Shown here in pieces: positions 35,232 through 44,676 of a stretch of 64,000 nt of DNA. Location of the stretch: NCBI RefSeq assembly GCF_963920925.1, contig NZ_CAWUDI010000019.1, positions 76,379-140,378 of the forward strand, written 5' to 3'. The translations under genes were made by a program, and so were the position numbers. The notes beneath the pieces are model-generated. The model did not search any database. It worked only from the letters and a program-made list of their open reading frames with translations, and was not told where the DNA came from. Source of the DNA: Rivularia sp963920925 (lineage in GTDB: Bacteria; Cyanobacteriota; Cyanobacteriia; Cyanobacteriales; Nostocaceae). Every line of letters begins with the position of its first letter. The first letter of the stretch is position 1.

Positions 35232-35359
35232 TGAATAAAAGTAAGCGTAGTAGAGATTATCTTAAACTTAAAGACGAGCTTTTTGCTAAGGAATGTGTGG
35301 CTAGTTTATATTTTAAGATTGTAAAATTTCAAGAGTCGAAGAAGGATAGAATAAAATGA
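35228..35359 (+). CDS. 43-residue ORF coupled between Uma2 and HicB-like genes
   Basis: The frame starts ATGATG at 35228, overlapping the Uma2 stop (ATGA), and ends with a TGA overlapping the ATG of the HicB-like gene at 35356. The product is basic and helical (MMNKSKRSRDYLKLKDELFA; KIVKFQESKKDRIK at the end). Double ATGA overlaps support real translation, although the protein is too short for most gene callers. It does not look like HicA. Function unknown. Confidence 0.55.
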   Translation: MMNKSKRSRDYLKLKDELFAKECVASLYFKIVKFQESKKDRIK

Positions 35360-35586
35360 AAACTCGTAGCTTTACGGTTATTGTCTATAAAGAAGAGGAT
35401 ATGTACATTGCCGAATGTCCGGAAGTTGGCACTGTAGATCAAGGTGAAACCATTGAAAAAGCAGTTGCGGGATTAAAAGAAGCAACGCGGCTTTATCTTG
35501 AAGAATTTCCTTTACCTGAAGCTACTCCTAGATTTATAACTAGCAAGGAAAAGTATTTTCTTGATTGCTATCTGTTGAAAATCTGA
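35356..35586 (+). CDS. HicB-like antitoxin-family protein with replaced C-terminus
   Basis: The first 60 residues are a typical partial-RNase-H HicB fold (SFTVIVYKEEDMYIAECPEV; VDQGETIEKAVAGLKEATRL; LEEFPLPEATPRFIT). The last 15 (SKEKYFLDCYLLKI) are not HicB-like and are encoded by the antisense of the modC 3' end. The gene therefore appears fused by deletion to the modBC pseudogene near 35539. No HicA toxin is adjacent; the small ORF upstream does not resemble it. Probably an orphan regulator or antitoxin, perhaps damaged. Confidence 0.7.
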   Translation: MKTRSFTVIVYKEEDMYIAECPEVGTVDQGETIEKAVAGLKEATRLYLEEFPLPEATPRFITSKEKYFLDCYLLKI

Positions 35587-37390
35587 GGTGATGAGCGCGT
35601 ATTCCCAAGTATTGTAAATTACTAGGAATCGGTTCAACTACTGTCAAATTACAATCCCAATCCAAAGCTTTAACTGTATAGTTATCAACAATTTCAGCGC
35701 GAGAAATATTCTTACATTCGGTTACTTTGGCAACTACCAAATTTGGAGACTTTTCAAAAATATTTTCTTTAGTATCGTTAGCGATTACTTTCCCTTCCGA
35801 CATCACCATAATATTGCTGCTAACCCGATAAGCTTCTTCTAATTTATGGGTGATAAATAAAGTTGCACCTTCATAAGACGAAAGCACTTTGCTCAACAAT
35901 TTTTCAATTTAATTGCGTAGATAAGTATCGAGCGCCGAAAGTGGCTCATCTAATAATATCGCTTCCGGTTCAATTACCAAAGCCCTTGCTAAAGCAACTC
36001 TTTGCTGTTGCCCCCCGGATATTTGATGCGGGTAACGGTTTTCTAAATCTTGCAACTGCATCATCTCAATATATTGCCGCACTTTTGATATGCGATGGCG
36101 CTTTGGTAATTCTTGCAAACCAAAGGCAATATTTTGGGCTACAGTCATGTGGGGAAACAAAGCATAGTTTTGAAACAGAAAACCAATGCGACGTTTACGA
36201 CTAGGAAGATTAATCTTTCGTTTAGCATCAAATAAAACTCTTCCATTTAAAATAATCCTTCCCCGACTTGGTTTTTCCAATCCAGCAATGCAGCGCAAAG
36301 TCATACTTTTACCGGAGCCAGAAGCACCTAATAATCCCAAAGTATTTTCATCTGCGATAAAATCAACTTGTAATTGAAAGCTTTTTAAATTCTTTTCAAT
36401 ATTAACTATCAGTTTTTTTTCACGATTATTTTGATTAAATGATTTTTGAAATGTAGACGAAGAATATGATAAATCCTGCGAATAATTTTCACTTTTACGA
36501 ACTTCTTCGAGAGAATTTACGCTCCTAAATGTACAAACCCCACCCGCATTAACTTCCCCAATTCCGAACCCACGCAGGTGGGTTTTGCCTGTGTAGCCGC
36601 GATTTATAATCGCCAGGTGCTTATTTACCTCTTTAGAAAAAGGTACAAAATCAACATCCCCAAACTGACCAAAAAGAACAAAATTTATCAAACTTCTAAT
36701 AAAATTTGCACTTCCATCTCTATTTTTTGAAACACGCTGCGATTCATCCCAAACGTGAATAGTAGCAATTACACCCAAAGAAATCGCCACCATTATCAAA
36801 ACCCAAATCAAAGCCTTACGCATATCGCCAGCTTCAGCAGCGAAAAAAATTGCGATCGGCATGGTTTGAGTTTTTCCCGGTATGCTCCCAGCCAACATTA
36901 AAGTTGCACCAAATTCCCCCAAAGCTCTAGCAAAAGATAAAATTGTCCCCGCAGCAACTCCCGGTAAAGCTAATGGTAAAACTACCAACCAAAATATTTT
37001 AAATTCAGAACTTCCTAAAGTACGAGCGCAACTAATTAGGTCATTATCAATATGTTCAAAAGAACTTAATACAGTCTTATACATTAAAGGGAAAGCAACC
37101 ACCGTTGATGTAATTACTGTTGCTTGCCATGAAAAGATAATGCTAACTTCCAACTGCTTGAAAAATTGTCCTACTGGGCTATTAATGCCGAATAAAAGCA
37201 ATAATAAAAACCCTACTACAGTAGGCGGTAAAACCAAAGGAAGAGTTAAAATGCCATCAACTATTCCCCTAAATTTACCCTTGTATTGCTTCATCCAACC
37301 TGCTGCTACAATTCCTAAAAAAAAGGCAAATGCAGTAGCAAATGAAGCAGTTTTCAAAGAAATCCATAAGGGAGATAAATCAAATTCCAT
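35540..37390 (-). pseudogene. modBC: Molybdate ABC transporter permease-ATPase fusion (ModB-ModC), broken
   Basis: Residues 1-215 form ModB (e.g. FARALGEFGATLMLAGSIPG, the permease EAA-type loop near 150). After a linker, the ATPase has Walker A GLLGASGSGKSMTLRCIAGL near 355, the signature SGGQQQRVALARAL near 455 and Walker B AILLDEPLSALDT. Then TAA at 35909-35911 interrupts the frame (LRN-stop-IEKLLSKVL, likely from CAA). The frame resumes through FITHKLEEAYRVSS and ends NTFPC at 35540, where the TOBE domain is lost. The linker also holds a dispersed repeat in frame (36527-36620). The complete domain cannot be made without readthrough. Confidence 0.85.
36527..36620. repeat. Dispersed repeat inside the ModB-ModC linker
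   Basis: AACCCACGCAGGTGGGTTTT and TGTGTAGCCGCGATTTATAA, then TCGCCAGG, resemble, from memory, a palindromic intergenic repeat widespread in filamentous cyanobacteria. No other copy was found in this window. Here it is translated (NRGYTGKTHLRGFGIGEV) between permease and ATPase without shifting the frame. Confidence 0.6.
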
Positions 37391-37400
37391 TTTGTATTAA

Positions 37401-38198
37401 CTAACTAGCAATTTTAAAACCGTATTTTTTAAAAGCATCTTTCGCGCTATTACTAAATAAAAACTCAATAAATTCTTTAGCAGCCTCTGGATTTTTACTT
37501 TGTTTAATTGCAGCTACCGGATAAATAATTGGTTTGTGACTATCTTCTGGTGCAGTAGCCACAACCTTAACTTTGTTTGAGATTTTGGCATCTGTAGCGT
37601 AGACAATACCAGCATCAACATTACCTAATTCGACATAAGATAAAACTTGACGAACATCTTTAGCAAATACAGTTTTCGGTTTAACTTGCTTCTAAATCTT
37701 CAGATTACTTAAAACTTCTCTTGCATATTGTCCAGCAGGTACGCTTTCTGGTTCTCCAATAGAAAATCTTTTTATATTTGGATTTGTTAACTGTTGAAAG
37801 TTAGAAATATTAGTAATATTATCTTTTTTCGGTACAATCAAGACAACATCATTTTTTAGTAAATCTTTGCGGGTTTCTGGAAGTAAAAGCTTGTTTGTAT
37901 CCAACTCATCCATAAACTTTTCATTAGCTGAGATAAAAACATCAACAGGTGCCCCTTGTTTAATTTGTTGAGTTAAAGTACCACTCCCAGCAAAGTTATA
38001 AGTAATTTTAGTATTTGGGTGTTCTTCTTGATAAGCTTATGCTACTTCCTTCATCGCATCTTGCATACTTGCAGCAGCCGATACCGTTAACTCTACAGCT
38101 TGTGAATCGGTATTTGATGTCAGCTGGCTGCAACCAATTACTGTAAAGAATGAAACAAGTATCCAGCCCAATATTTTAACAGAAAGTCTTTTATTCAT
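37401..38198 (-). pseudogene. modA: Molybdate-binding protein ModA, two in-frame stops
   Basis: The frame of 266 codons starts with a lipoprotein signal (MNKRLSVKILGWILVSFFTV then IGCSQ). It continues LTVSAAASMQDAMKEVA, a TAA at 38037-38039, then YNFAGSGTLTQQIKQGAPVD, FSIGEPESVPAGQYAREVL, a TAG at 37692-37694, and YVELGNVDAGIVYATDAKI to KKYGFKIAS and the natural TAG. All ModA landmarks are present in one frame with only two nonsense codons, so it is a recent pseudogene. Its stop lies 10 bp before the modBC start, so the two were an operon. Confidence 0.88.
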
Positions 38199-38398
38199 TT
38201 ACGATTTTGATTCAACTCTTGCTGAAAAGAATCACAAACTATGTAACTAGTTGATATTTATACATAAATAATATTTTTTATTCTGTATTAGGGATAACTG
38301 ACATGATGCCAGTTTTATTGCCTGAGAGCGATAAATCGCGGCGCATAAAACCTTTTTACCAATTAATTTCACCAATACAACGGGTTGTAGTCTCCCAG

Positions 38399-38430
38399 CA
38401 AAAAACCCGGCATTAATAATACCGGGTTCT
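38399..38430 (-). terminator. Terminator of the taxis operon
   Basis: On the minus strand AACCCGGTATTATTAATGCC followed by GGGTTTTTT gives a strong CCCGG/CCGGG-type stem plus a run of T, about 160 bp after the CheA-like stop. Confidence 0.75.
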
Positions 38431-38585
38431 TTCATTCTCAAAAATCATTCAAATAAATATATTGTTGATACAAATAAACTTATATATTTAAAACAAAGCT
38501 TCTTCAAAACTTCCAATTCAACATCACATAAGAAAAAACGGAGTTACAAGTTGTAATCAATCAACTCATAACTCGTGCAATTCCA

Positions 38586-41500
38586 TCATTGACTGTTACT
38601 AACTCCTGCTACAGAAAAAATAATATCGTCTAATGTTCGTAGTAATTCTTGTTCGTTATAGGGTTTAGAGAAGTAAGCCCTAGCACCTAATTGCATTGCC
38701 AATTGCCTGTGTTTATCGCTACTACGAGAAGTAAGCATGGCAACGGGTATATTTTTCAAATCGCTATTTGATTTGACTCGACCTAAAAAGCCGTAACCAT
38801 CTACACGAGGCATTTCTATATCGCAAATTACAGCCTGTACGCTCAAACCAGTTTGCAGTTTTTCTAATGCGTCTTGCCCATCTTTTGCTTGTTCGACTAG
38901 ATACCCTCCTTTTTCTAAGGTTAATGCTAAGAAACGGCGGACGTTGATTGAATCATCTACGATTAAAATCGTACCTTTGCCTTTACTTATGTGTTCTACA
39001 GCTTGTTCTTCTGTTTGATTTAAGAAAGCTGTTTTTAACCTTGTTGATGGTAGTTGATTGTTTTTAGGAGTATGTTCGTTGGTAGCTATCGAGTAAAGTA
39101 ATTCCCCGACGTTAACTAAAGCTACTACCCTTCCATCACCGAGAATTGTACAGTTGTTAAAGCCGGATGGTAAAGGTATATCTCCTTCAACACGACGAAT
39201 CGCAACTTCCATTTCTCCCCAACAACGATCAATTTTGATTGCTACTAACTGATTGCTATTTTTGACAATCAATATGCTGGTAGCATTAATTGCTGGGGGA
39301 GTTTCTAAATCGGGGTTGTTGTAACGAGGACAGTTAAACTGTAAATAATCAGTAAGTCCAATTAAAGGTAAAGTTTTTCCTTGCCAATTCAGAACTTGCC
39401 CGCCACCTACAGGGGAAACTTGTTCTTCATCGAGTAAGAATATTTCTTCAATCACATCTGTAGGGAAAGCTAGCAACATTCTACTGCTTTCTACCAATAG
39501 AACTCGCGAAACCGACAGCGTGAACGGCATTGACAGCGTAAAGGTGGTTCCAACTCCCGCCTCGGTATCAACTTTGATATCTCCTCTGACTTGTTTGAGA
39601 TTGTTACGAACCACATCCATACCCACACCGCGACCGGATAATGATGTAACTTGGTCGGATGTTGTAAATCCAGGCTCAAAAATCAACGATAATATTTCTT
39701 CGTCGCTAGCTTGATTAATCAAAGATTCATCCAAGCCCATTTTGATAGCGCGATCGCGAATTTTATCTAAGGAAATACCGTTACCATCATCTTGCATGGT
39801 AATTATGGTACGGTTGGAACGGTTCGCGGCTGTGATTTCAATTAAACCTTGTTCTGGTTTACCTTGCTGTTTTCTGACAGGTGGTTTTTCAATGCCGTGA
39901 TCGAAGGCATTTCTCAGCAGGTGCATCAAAGGATCGTTTAAAGCTTCTAAAATGCTCCTTTCAATGAGAATATTGCCGCCTTCGATTTTTAATTGAGCAT
40001 TTTTACCGTATTCTACGCATAAATCGCGCAAAGCCCTGGGAAAACGGTCAGTTAAATCGGATAGCGGACGCATCCGTACTTGAGTTAGCTTGCGCTGTAA
40101 TTGCTTTGAGGTTTTATTTAATTTCCGCGAAATATTGTCTGTATCGTCAAGGCTAATTTGCACATCTGTTGTCACCTCTTGCACCATGACGATGGTTTCC
40201 ATTACTTCCTGGGAAAGCAAATTCAACTCGTTGTAACGATCCATCTCTAAAGCATCAAATCCATTGTTGATGCTATCCGAATCGTAATCTTTACTACCAG
40301 TATTTGCACTGTCTCCGGGAACTAAGGCAAGAGTTTGAATTGTGGATTTTACTGTAGTTTGAGTAGATATCTTATCGTATGCAGTACGCAAATGTTGATT
40401 TTCGCGGTCTAAAACTTGTACTCTTTGACCTAAATTGCGAACTAGTTTACGCAATCTTTCCATTTGCAAGTTTAGTCCGTTGCGCTGAATAATCAGTTCG
40501 CCAAATAGATCGTTGATTTCTTCGAGTTGCTTGCTGGGAACCCGGACTGTATTTTCTACCGATTCGTTCTTAGCAGCCGCTGGTTCGGGTTTGCGTTCGA
40601 CAAATGGCTGGTAGTCGGTAGCAGGAATTTCTTGAGCGCTTGCGGGTGTATTATGTACCTCTACTTCATCAAACTCAGAAGCAGCGCTTTCTTGAGCAAA
40701 AGCCGCTTCTAAAGCTTCAAAATCTGCCGTAATTACATCCTCAACCAGCCAATCTTCTTCTATTGTATTTTCGAGTAATTCTATTTCTTCTACTGTTTCT
40801 GTTTCTTGTATGTCTGGTATTTCCGGAATTTCTATTAATTGTGTAGAATCCGCTTCAAATTCCACTGGTACAATCGCTTCATTCGATTCAGTCTCACCCA
40901 GTTCCAACTGTGCAGGTAAACTTTCTATCTGAGAAGTTAGCACCAAAGCCTGAGAGCGTCGCCAACCAGCAAGGGCTGCATTGGCAATTTCTTCAACTTG
41001 TTCGGGTGGTGCAACTTCTAAGTGATATTGAACTGATTCGCAATAACTGCTAAAAGCTCGTAGTTGCAGCATTTCACCCAAACCAGCCAATTCTGCTGCC
41101 ATAATCGCAACTTCTTCTTTTAGGCAAGGTTGCTCGCTGTGGGCGACTACAGATTCCAGACGCTGCAAACAGCCTTCAACTTCGGTTTCAAACAGCAGCG
41201 GAATAATATCTTGTCCATCTTCAGGAGACAGCATCGAAGAAGCATCTTCCGGAGTCGGATCGCCCAAACGCTCGTGCAATTCCTCAAAAACCGGGTAGCA
41301 AAAACTTGCTAACCACTGCTCTTCTAATTCATGCCCTTCTGAATGCAATTCTACTATTTGTCGCAGCCAATCAACACCGGAAAGAAGCAGACTCTGTAGC
41401 TGGGTATCTACTTCCAGAGTACTTTTCCTAGTTTTGAGAACTTTGAACGAATCTTCCAAACGGTGAGCCAAATCGCTTAGAGAGCGAAATCCCATCATCG

Positions 41501-41669
41501 CCGCTCCTCCTTTGATGGAATGAGCGGCTCGAAGCGCGGCGTTGATCTTTTCCAAATCGATGCGGTTGCTGGTGTCGATTTCTAGCAATACCCCTTCAAT
41601 AGTGTTGAGGTAGTCACTAGCTTCCTCCAGAAACTGCATCTGGATTTCAAACTCTTTGTCCTGTGACAT
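38586..41669 (-). CDS. CheA-like hybrid histidine kinase with Hpt, CheW and receiver domains
   Basis: The 1027-residue protein has an N-terminal Hpt domain (LRAAHSIKGGAAMMGF, phospho-His at residue 50), an acidic linker rich in Glu (about 270-345), and a dimerisation coiled coil near 380-440. A HATPase follows (N box MHLLRNAFDHGIEKP, G box LSGRGVGMDVV), then a CheW-like domain (about 720-860) and a C-terminal receiver (GTILIVDDSINVRR, phospho-Asp in VICDIEMPRVDGYG). This is the arrangement of PixL/PilL/HmpE kinases that control type IV pilus motility or phototaxis. It is the last gene of the five-gene leftward operon (46720-38586), corresponding by order to hmpE of Nostoc punctiforme. Confidence 0.9.
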   Translation of the reverse strand: MSQDKEFEIQMQFLEEASDYLNTIEGVLLEIDTSNRIDLEKINAALRAAHSIKGGAAMMGFRSLSDLAHRLEDSFKVLKTRKSTLEVDTQLQSLLLSGVDWLRQIVELHSEGHELEEQWLASFCYPVFEELHERLGDPTPEDASSMLSPEDGQDIIPLLFETEVEGCLQRLESVVAHSEQPCLKEEVAIMAAELAGLGEMLQLRAFSSYCESVQYHLEVAPPEQVEEIANAALAGWRRSQALVLTSQIESLPAQLELGETESNEAIVPVEFEADSTQLIEIPEIPDIQETETVEEIELLENTIEEDWLVEDVITADFEALEAAFAQESAASEFDEVEVHNTPASAQEIPATDYQPFVERKPEPAAAKNESVENTVRVPSKQLEEINDLFGELIIQRNGLNLQMERLRKLVRNLGQRVQVLDRENQHLRTAYDKISTQTTVKSTIQTLALVPGDSANTGSKDYDSDSINNGFDALEMDRYNELNLLSQEVMETIVMVQEVTTDVQISLDDTDNISRKLNKTSKQLQRKLTQVRMRPLSDLTDRFPRALRDLCVEYGKNAQLKIEGGNILIERSILEALNDPLMHLLRNAFDHGIEKPPVRKQQGKPEQGLIEITAANRSNRTIITMQDDGNGISLDKIRDRAIKMGLDESLINQASDEEILSLIFEPGFTTSDQVTSLSGRGVGMDVVRNNLKQVRGDIKVDTEAGVGTTFTLSMPFTLSVSRVLLVESSRMLLAFPTDVIEEIFLLDEEQVSPVGGGQVLNWQGKTLPLIGLTDYLQFNCPRYNNPDLETPPAINATSILIVKNSNQLVAIKIDRCWGEMEVAIRRVEGDIPLPSGFNNCTILGDGRVVALVNVGELLYSIATNEHTPKNNQLPSTRLKTAFLNQTEEQAVEHISKGKGTILIVDDSINVRRFLALTLEKGGYLVEQAKDGQDALEKLQTGLSVQAVICDIEMPRVDGYGFLGRVKSNSDLKNIPVAMLTSRSSDKHRQLAMQLGARAYFSKPYNEQELLRTLDDIIFSVAGVSNSQ

Positions 41670-41687
41670 ATTATTTGTCCCTAGCCA

Positions 41688-41760
41688 TTAGTCATCAGTT
41701 ATTAGTTATTAGTTGTTAGTTGTTAGTTGTTAGTTGTTAGTTGTTAGTTATTAGTTATTT
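41688..41760. repeat. Heptamer tandem repeat (TTAGTTG)n between MCP and CheA genes
   Basis: At least five perfect TTAGTTG units are flanked by TTAGTTA variants. It is an STRR typical of filamentous cyanobacteria and sits within the operon, so it is transcribed. Confidence 0.85.
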
Positions 41761-41797
41761 ATAACCATAAACTTCAGAAGCTAGTAACTAATTACTC

Positions 41798-44614
41798 TTA
41801 ACTGACCTTAAATGTACCGACACTTTCCTGTAATTGTTGGGAAATTGCAACGGTTTGTTGCAACGATTCGGAAACTTGACGAGAAGAACTACTAGTCCGT
41901 TGTGAAACAGCAGCAATTTCTTTCATCAAAACGCTAACTTGCTGAGATGTTTCTACACCGCGATTTGTGGTTGTAGAAATCGACTGTACCAACTCATCTA
42001 TTTGGCGCGAAACCTCTAAAATCTGACTTAATGACAGCTTAGCATCTTCCACAATATGCGTTCCTTCAACCACCTGCGATACTCCTACTTCCATTGCTTG
42101 GACAACATCGGTAGTTTCGCGCTGGATATTTTCGACAATTTGTTCTATCTCGTTAGTAGCAGCAGCACTTCTTGCAGCTAATTCGCCAACTTCTTCCGCA
42201 ACCACAGCAAAACCTTGACCTTCCTCACCAGCCCGTGCTGCTTCGATTCCAGCGTTAATTGCCAATAAGTTGGTTTGCATGGAAATTTGGTTAATCAATG
42301 CTACCACACGAGAAATTTGCTGCGTGGATTCACCCAAACGTTTTACCTTTTTAGCAGTTTCGCCTACGGTTTCTCGTAAACCTAAAATATTTTGTACCGT
42401 CAATTCCATTGCTTTTCCAGAATTCGTCGCGGTACTTCTAGCCGTATTCGCGATCGCCGCAGCTTCTTGAGCATTTTGTGCAACTGCTTGCATCGATCGC
42501 GTCATCTCATCAACAGCATCCAAAGTGCTAGTGATTTCATGGGCTTGGGTAAGCGCTTGCTCCGCTAATTCGCTAATTGCACCGGAGTTATCACCAATCG
42601 CTTGGTTTACCTCGATCGCTGAGGTTTTAACTTGGGTAACAATGTCACGCAAACTTTCTACAATCGAGTTGAAAAAGTCGGCAACGGTTCCAATGTCTCC
42701 AGCAGTAACATCAGCACGTACCGTCAAGTCGCCTTGGGCTGCACCTTCTACTTCGCTAAGCAACTCAATTAACTGCATTTGCAGTTCTTCTTTTTGATGT
42801 CTTTCATCTTCGGAGTCAGTTTGGGCTAGTTGTCGCGCTTTTTCAACTTCCTCCAAAAGTCTGGCTTGCTCTAAAGCAAAACCGATTTGAGTTGCTAATT
42901 GTTTAAACAGATCGATTTCTTGTTGCTGCCAATCTCGCGGAGTTTCACAATTGTGGGCAATCAACAAACCCATCAAATTGTCTTCAATCAAAATCGGTGC
43001 AACTAAATTAGCCTTAACTGCAAACTGTTCCAAAGTTTTGACGTAGCAGTCGGCTTTCTTCAAAGCAGCATCGTCGTAAATATTCGCGATCGCCCGCACG
43101 CGACCGTTTTTATACATTTGTACTTGACGTTCGCGGAAACAAGGATCTTCAATATAAACCCCTTTCATTTTGGGGAAGCCAGCGCTTACAGATTCGGCAA
43201 CTACAGCTCCATCCCAATCGGGATTAAATTCGTAAATCACAACTCTATCTGTTTTCAAAGCTTGACGAATTTCTCTAACTGCTGTTTTGTGGATGTCGTC
43301 TACTTTAAGGCTTCTACGGATACGCAGGGTAATATCTGCTTTTAACTTTTCCCTTTGGGCTTCAGCTTCTTGTTCTTTAACCAGCAGTTGTAGTTGGGAT
43401 GCCATTTGATTGATGTTGGCATTTAACAACCCAATTTCATCTTCAGCTTCCACATCCAAACGGGTATTAAATTCACCTTTACCCAGTTTTGCAACGGCTG
43501 CTGTCGCATCTAAAATTGGCTGTGTAGCGCGTTTTGCCAGCCAAGCAGCAATAAATGCCACAGCAGCAGCAGTTAATATCGTTCCCAAAGCGATAGTTAA
43601 TAGCAAATTTCTTTGCGGTGTAAATGCAGTTGAAGCATCTGTCGCTAAGATGACATCCCAATTCAAAGGCGGCAAATCTGGTACTGCTATTTGTTCTGAA
43701 GATGGTAGGTAACTGACTAATTGCGCTTCGGCACCATCTTTGTGTTTGATAACACCTGCAAAAGATTTTTCTGCATCAGCTTTTTGAGATAGTTTTGGAT
43801 ATTCTTCTGCAAGTGAAGAGCCTATATACTTTTGTTCTGCACTCAGAAAAATTTCATTTTGAGCATCAGCTATATAATATTCTTGCCTTGAACCAGCATA
43901 ATTTTCAATTACAGTTTTCAGTGAATTTACTGGCATCCGGGCTATCACTACAGATGTAATTTCTTCGCTACCGGCATTCTTAATTGGAGCAGCAGTATAA
44001 ATAAAACCATTACCGTTGGAAATCACTGGCTCGCCGATCGCAGCATTTTTACTATTTAAAACATTCTTAAAATAAGTTAAATTACCTTGATTACCAAAAT
44101 TAGTTCCTTGGGACTGAATAAGTGCATCTCCATTCAAATTAAAAACGCCAATGCCGTCGTATACTTTATATGTATTAACGAAATTGTCAAGAACTGCTTT
44201 TTGTTGACCAGAACTTGCCCCATTTTTAATTATTGCCAGATTTGATAAAATCTGAATATCCCCATACCGTTCAAACATGAAGCGGTTAACTTTATCTGCA
44301 AAGCTTTTTGTCTGTGCTTGCTGTAAATCGAAAACTTTATTCTTTAATGAATTACTGGCGACAATATAGCCTCCCAATCCAATCGCGAACACTGGAATCG
44401 TCACCATTGCGATCGCCAAAATTGTCGTTTTGGTACTCAAGCTCAATCGTTTAAATCGAGCCATTAAACCATTAGAGGAAACGCTGGTATTTCCTACAGT
44501 CATTTGTGTGGAAGATAGTTGTACTGCATTATCAGTTTTACTAGAAGATGAAATAAGTGATGCCTCCTTTCCCGGAGCATCACCACTCTTAGCCGAATCA
44601 GTTTTATTAAGCAT
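41798..44614 (-). CDS. Methyl-accepting chemotaxis protein with Cache, GAF and signalling domains (PixJ/PilJ/HmpD-like)
   Basis: The 938-residue receptor has a cytoplasmic head, TM1 near 62-82, an extracytoplasmic dCache sensor (about 90-330; e.g. NGFIYTAAPIKNAGSEEITS), and TM2 near 335-358. A HAMP follows (ATQPILDATAAVAKLGKGEF), then a GAF domain (about 430-590), a second HAMP-like unit (AAQGDLTVRADVTAGDIGTV) and the MCP hairpin (QTNLLAINAGIEAARAGEEG) near 790. The GAF keeps a Cys at the bilin-attachment site of cyanobacteriochromes (KKADCYVKTLEQF), but the usual next His is Tyr, so chromophore binding is uncertain. It signals to the CheW and CheA proteins of the same operon. Confidence 0.88.
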   Translation of the reverse strand: MLNKTDSAKSGDAPGKEASLISSSSKTDNAVQLSSTQMTVGNTSVSSNGLMARFKRLSLSTKTTILAIAMVTIPVFAIGLGGYIVASNSLKNKVFDLQQAQTKSFADKVNRFMFERYGDIQILSNLAIIKNGASSGQQKAVLDNFVNTYKVYDGIGVFNLNGDALIQSQGTNFGNQGNLTYFKNVLNSKNAAIGEPVISNGNGFIYTAAPIKNAGSEEITSVVIARMPVNSLKTVIENYAGSRQEYYIADAQNEIFLSAEQKYIGSSLAEEYPKLSQKADAEKSFAGVIKHKDGAEAQLVSYLPSSEQIAVPDLPPLNWDVILATDASTAFTPQRNLLLTIALGTILTAAAVAFIAAWLAKRATQPILDATAAVAKLGKGEFNTRLDVEAEDEIGLLNANINQMASQLQLLVKEQEAEAQREKLKADITLRIRRSLKVDDIHKTAVREIRQALKTDRVVIYEFNPDWDGAVVAESVSAGFPKMKGVYIEDPCFRERQVQMYKNGRVRAIANIYDDAALKKADCYVKTLEQFAVKANLVAPILIEDNLMGLLIAHNCETPRDWQQQEIDLFKQLATQIGFALEQARLLEEVEKARQLAQTDSEDERHQKEELQMQLIELLSEVEGAAQGDLTVRADVTAGDIGTVADFFNSIVESLRDIVTQVKTSAIEVNQAIGDNSGAISELAEQALTQAHEITSTLDAVDEMTRSMQAVAQNAQEAAAIANTARSTATNSGKAMELTVQNILGLRETVGETAKKVKRLGESTQQISRVVALINQISMQTNLLAINAGIEAARAGEEGQGFAVVAEEVGELAARSAAATNEIEQIVENIQRETTDVVQAMEVGVSQVVEGTHIVEDAKLSLSQILEVSRQIDELVQSISTTTNRGVETSQQVSVLMKEIAAVSQRTSSSSRQVSESLQQTVAISQQLQESVGTFKVS

Positions 44615-44676
44615 AAATTAATTGCCCCAGAGTGGTAAATTATTACACTAAACATTTATAAATTATGTATTACACC

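Noticed and set aside
5174..38198. Idea that in-frame stops reflect an altered genetic code or systematic readthrough
   Set aside because: TAA, TAG and TGA all occur as internal stops while all intact genes also end with these codons; ordinary decay is simpler.
38247..38441. 64-codon leftward frame between modA and the CheA-like gene
   Set aside because: Starts inside the operon terminator hairpin and shows no protein family pattern.
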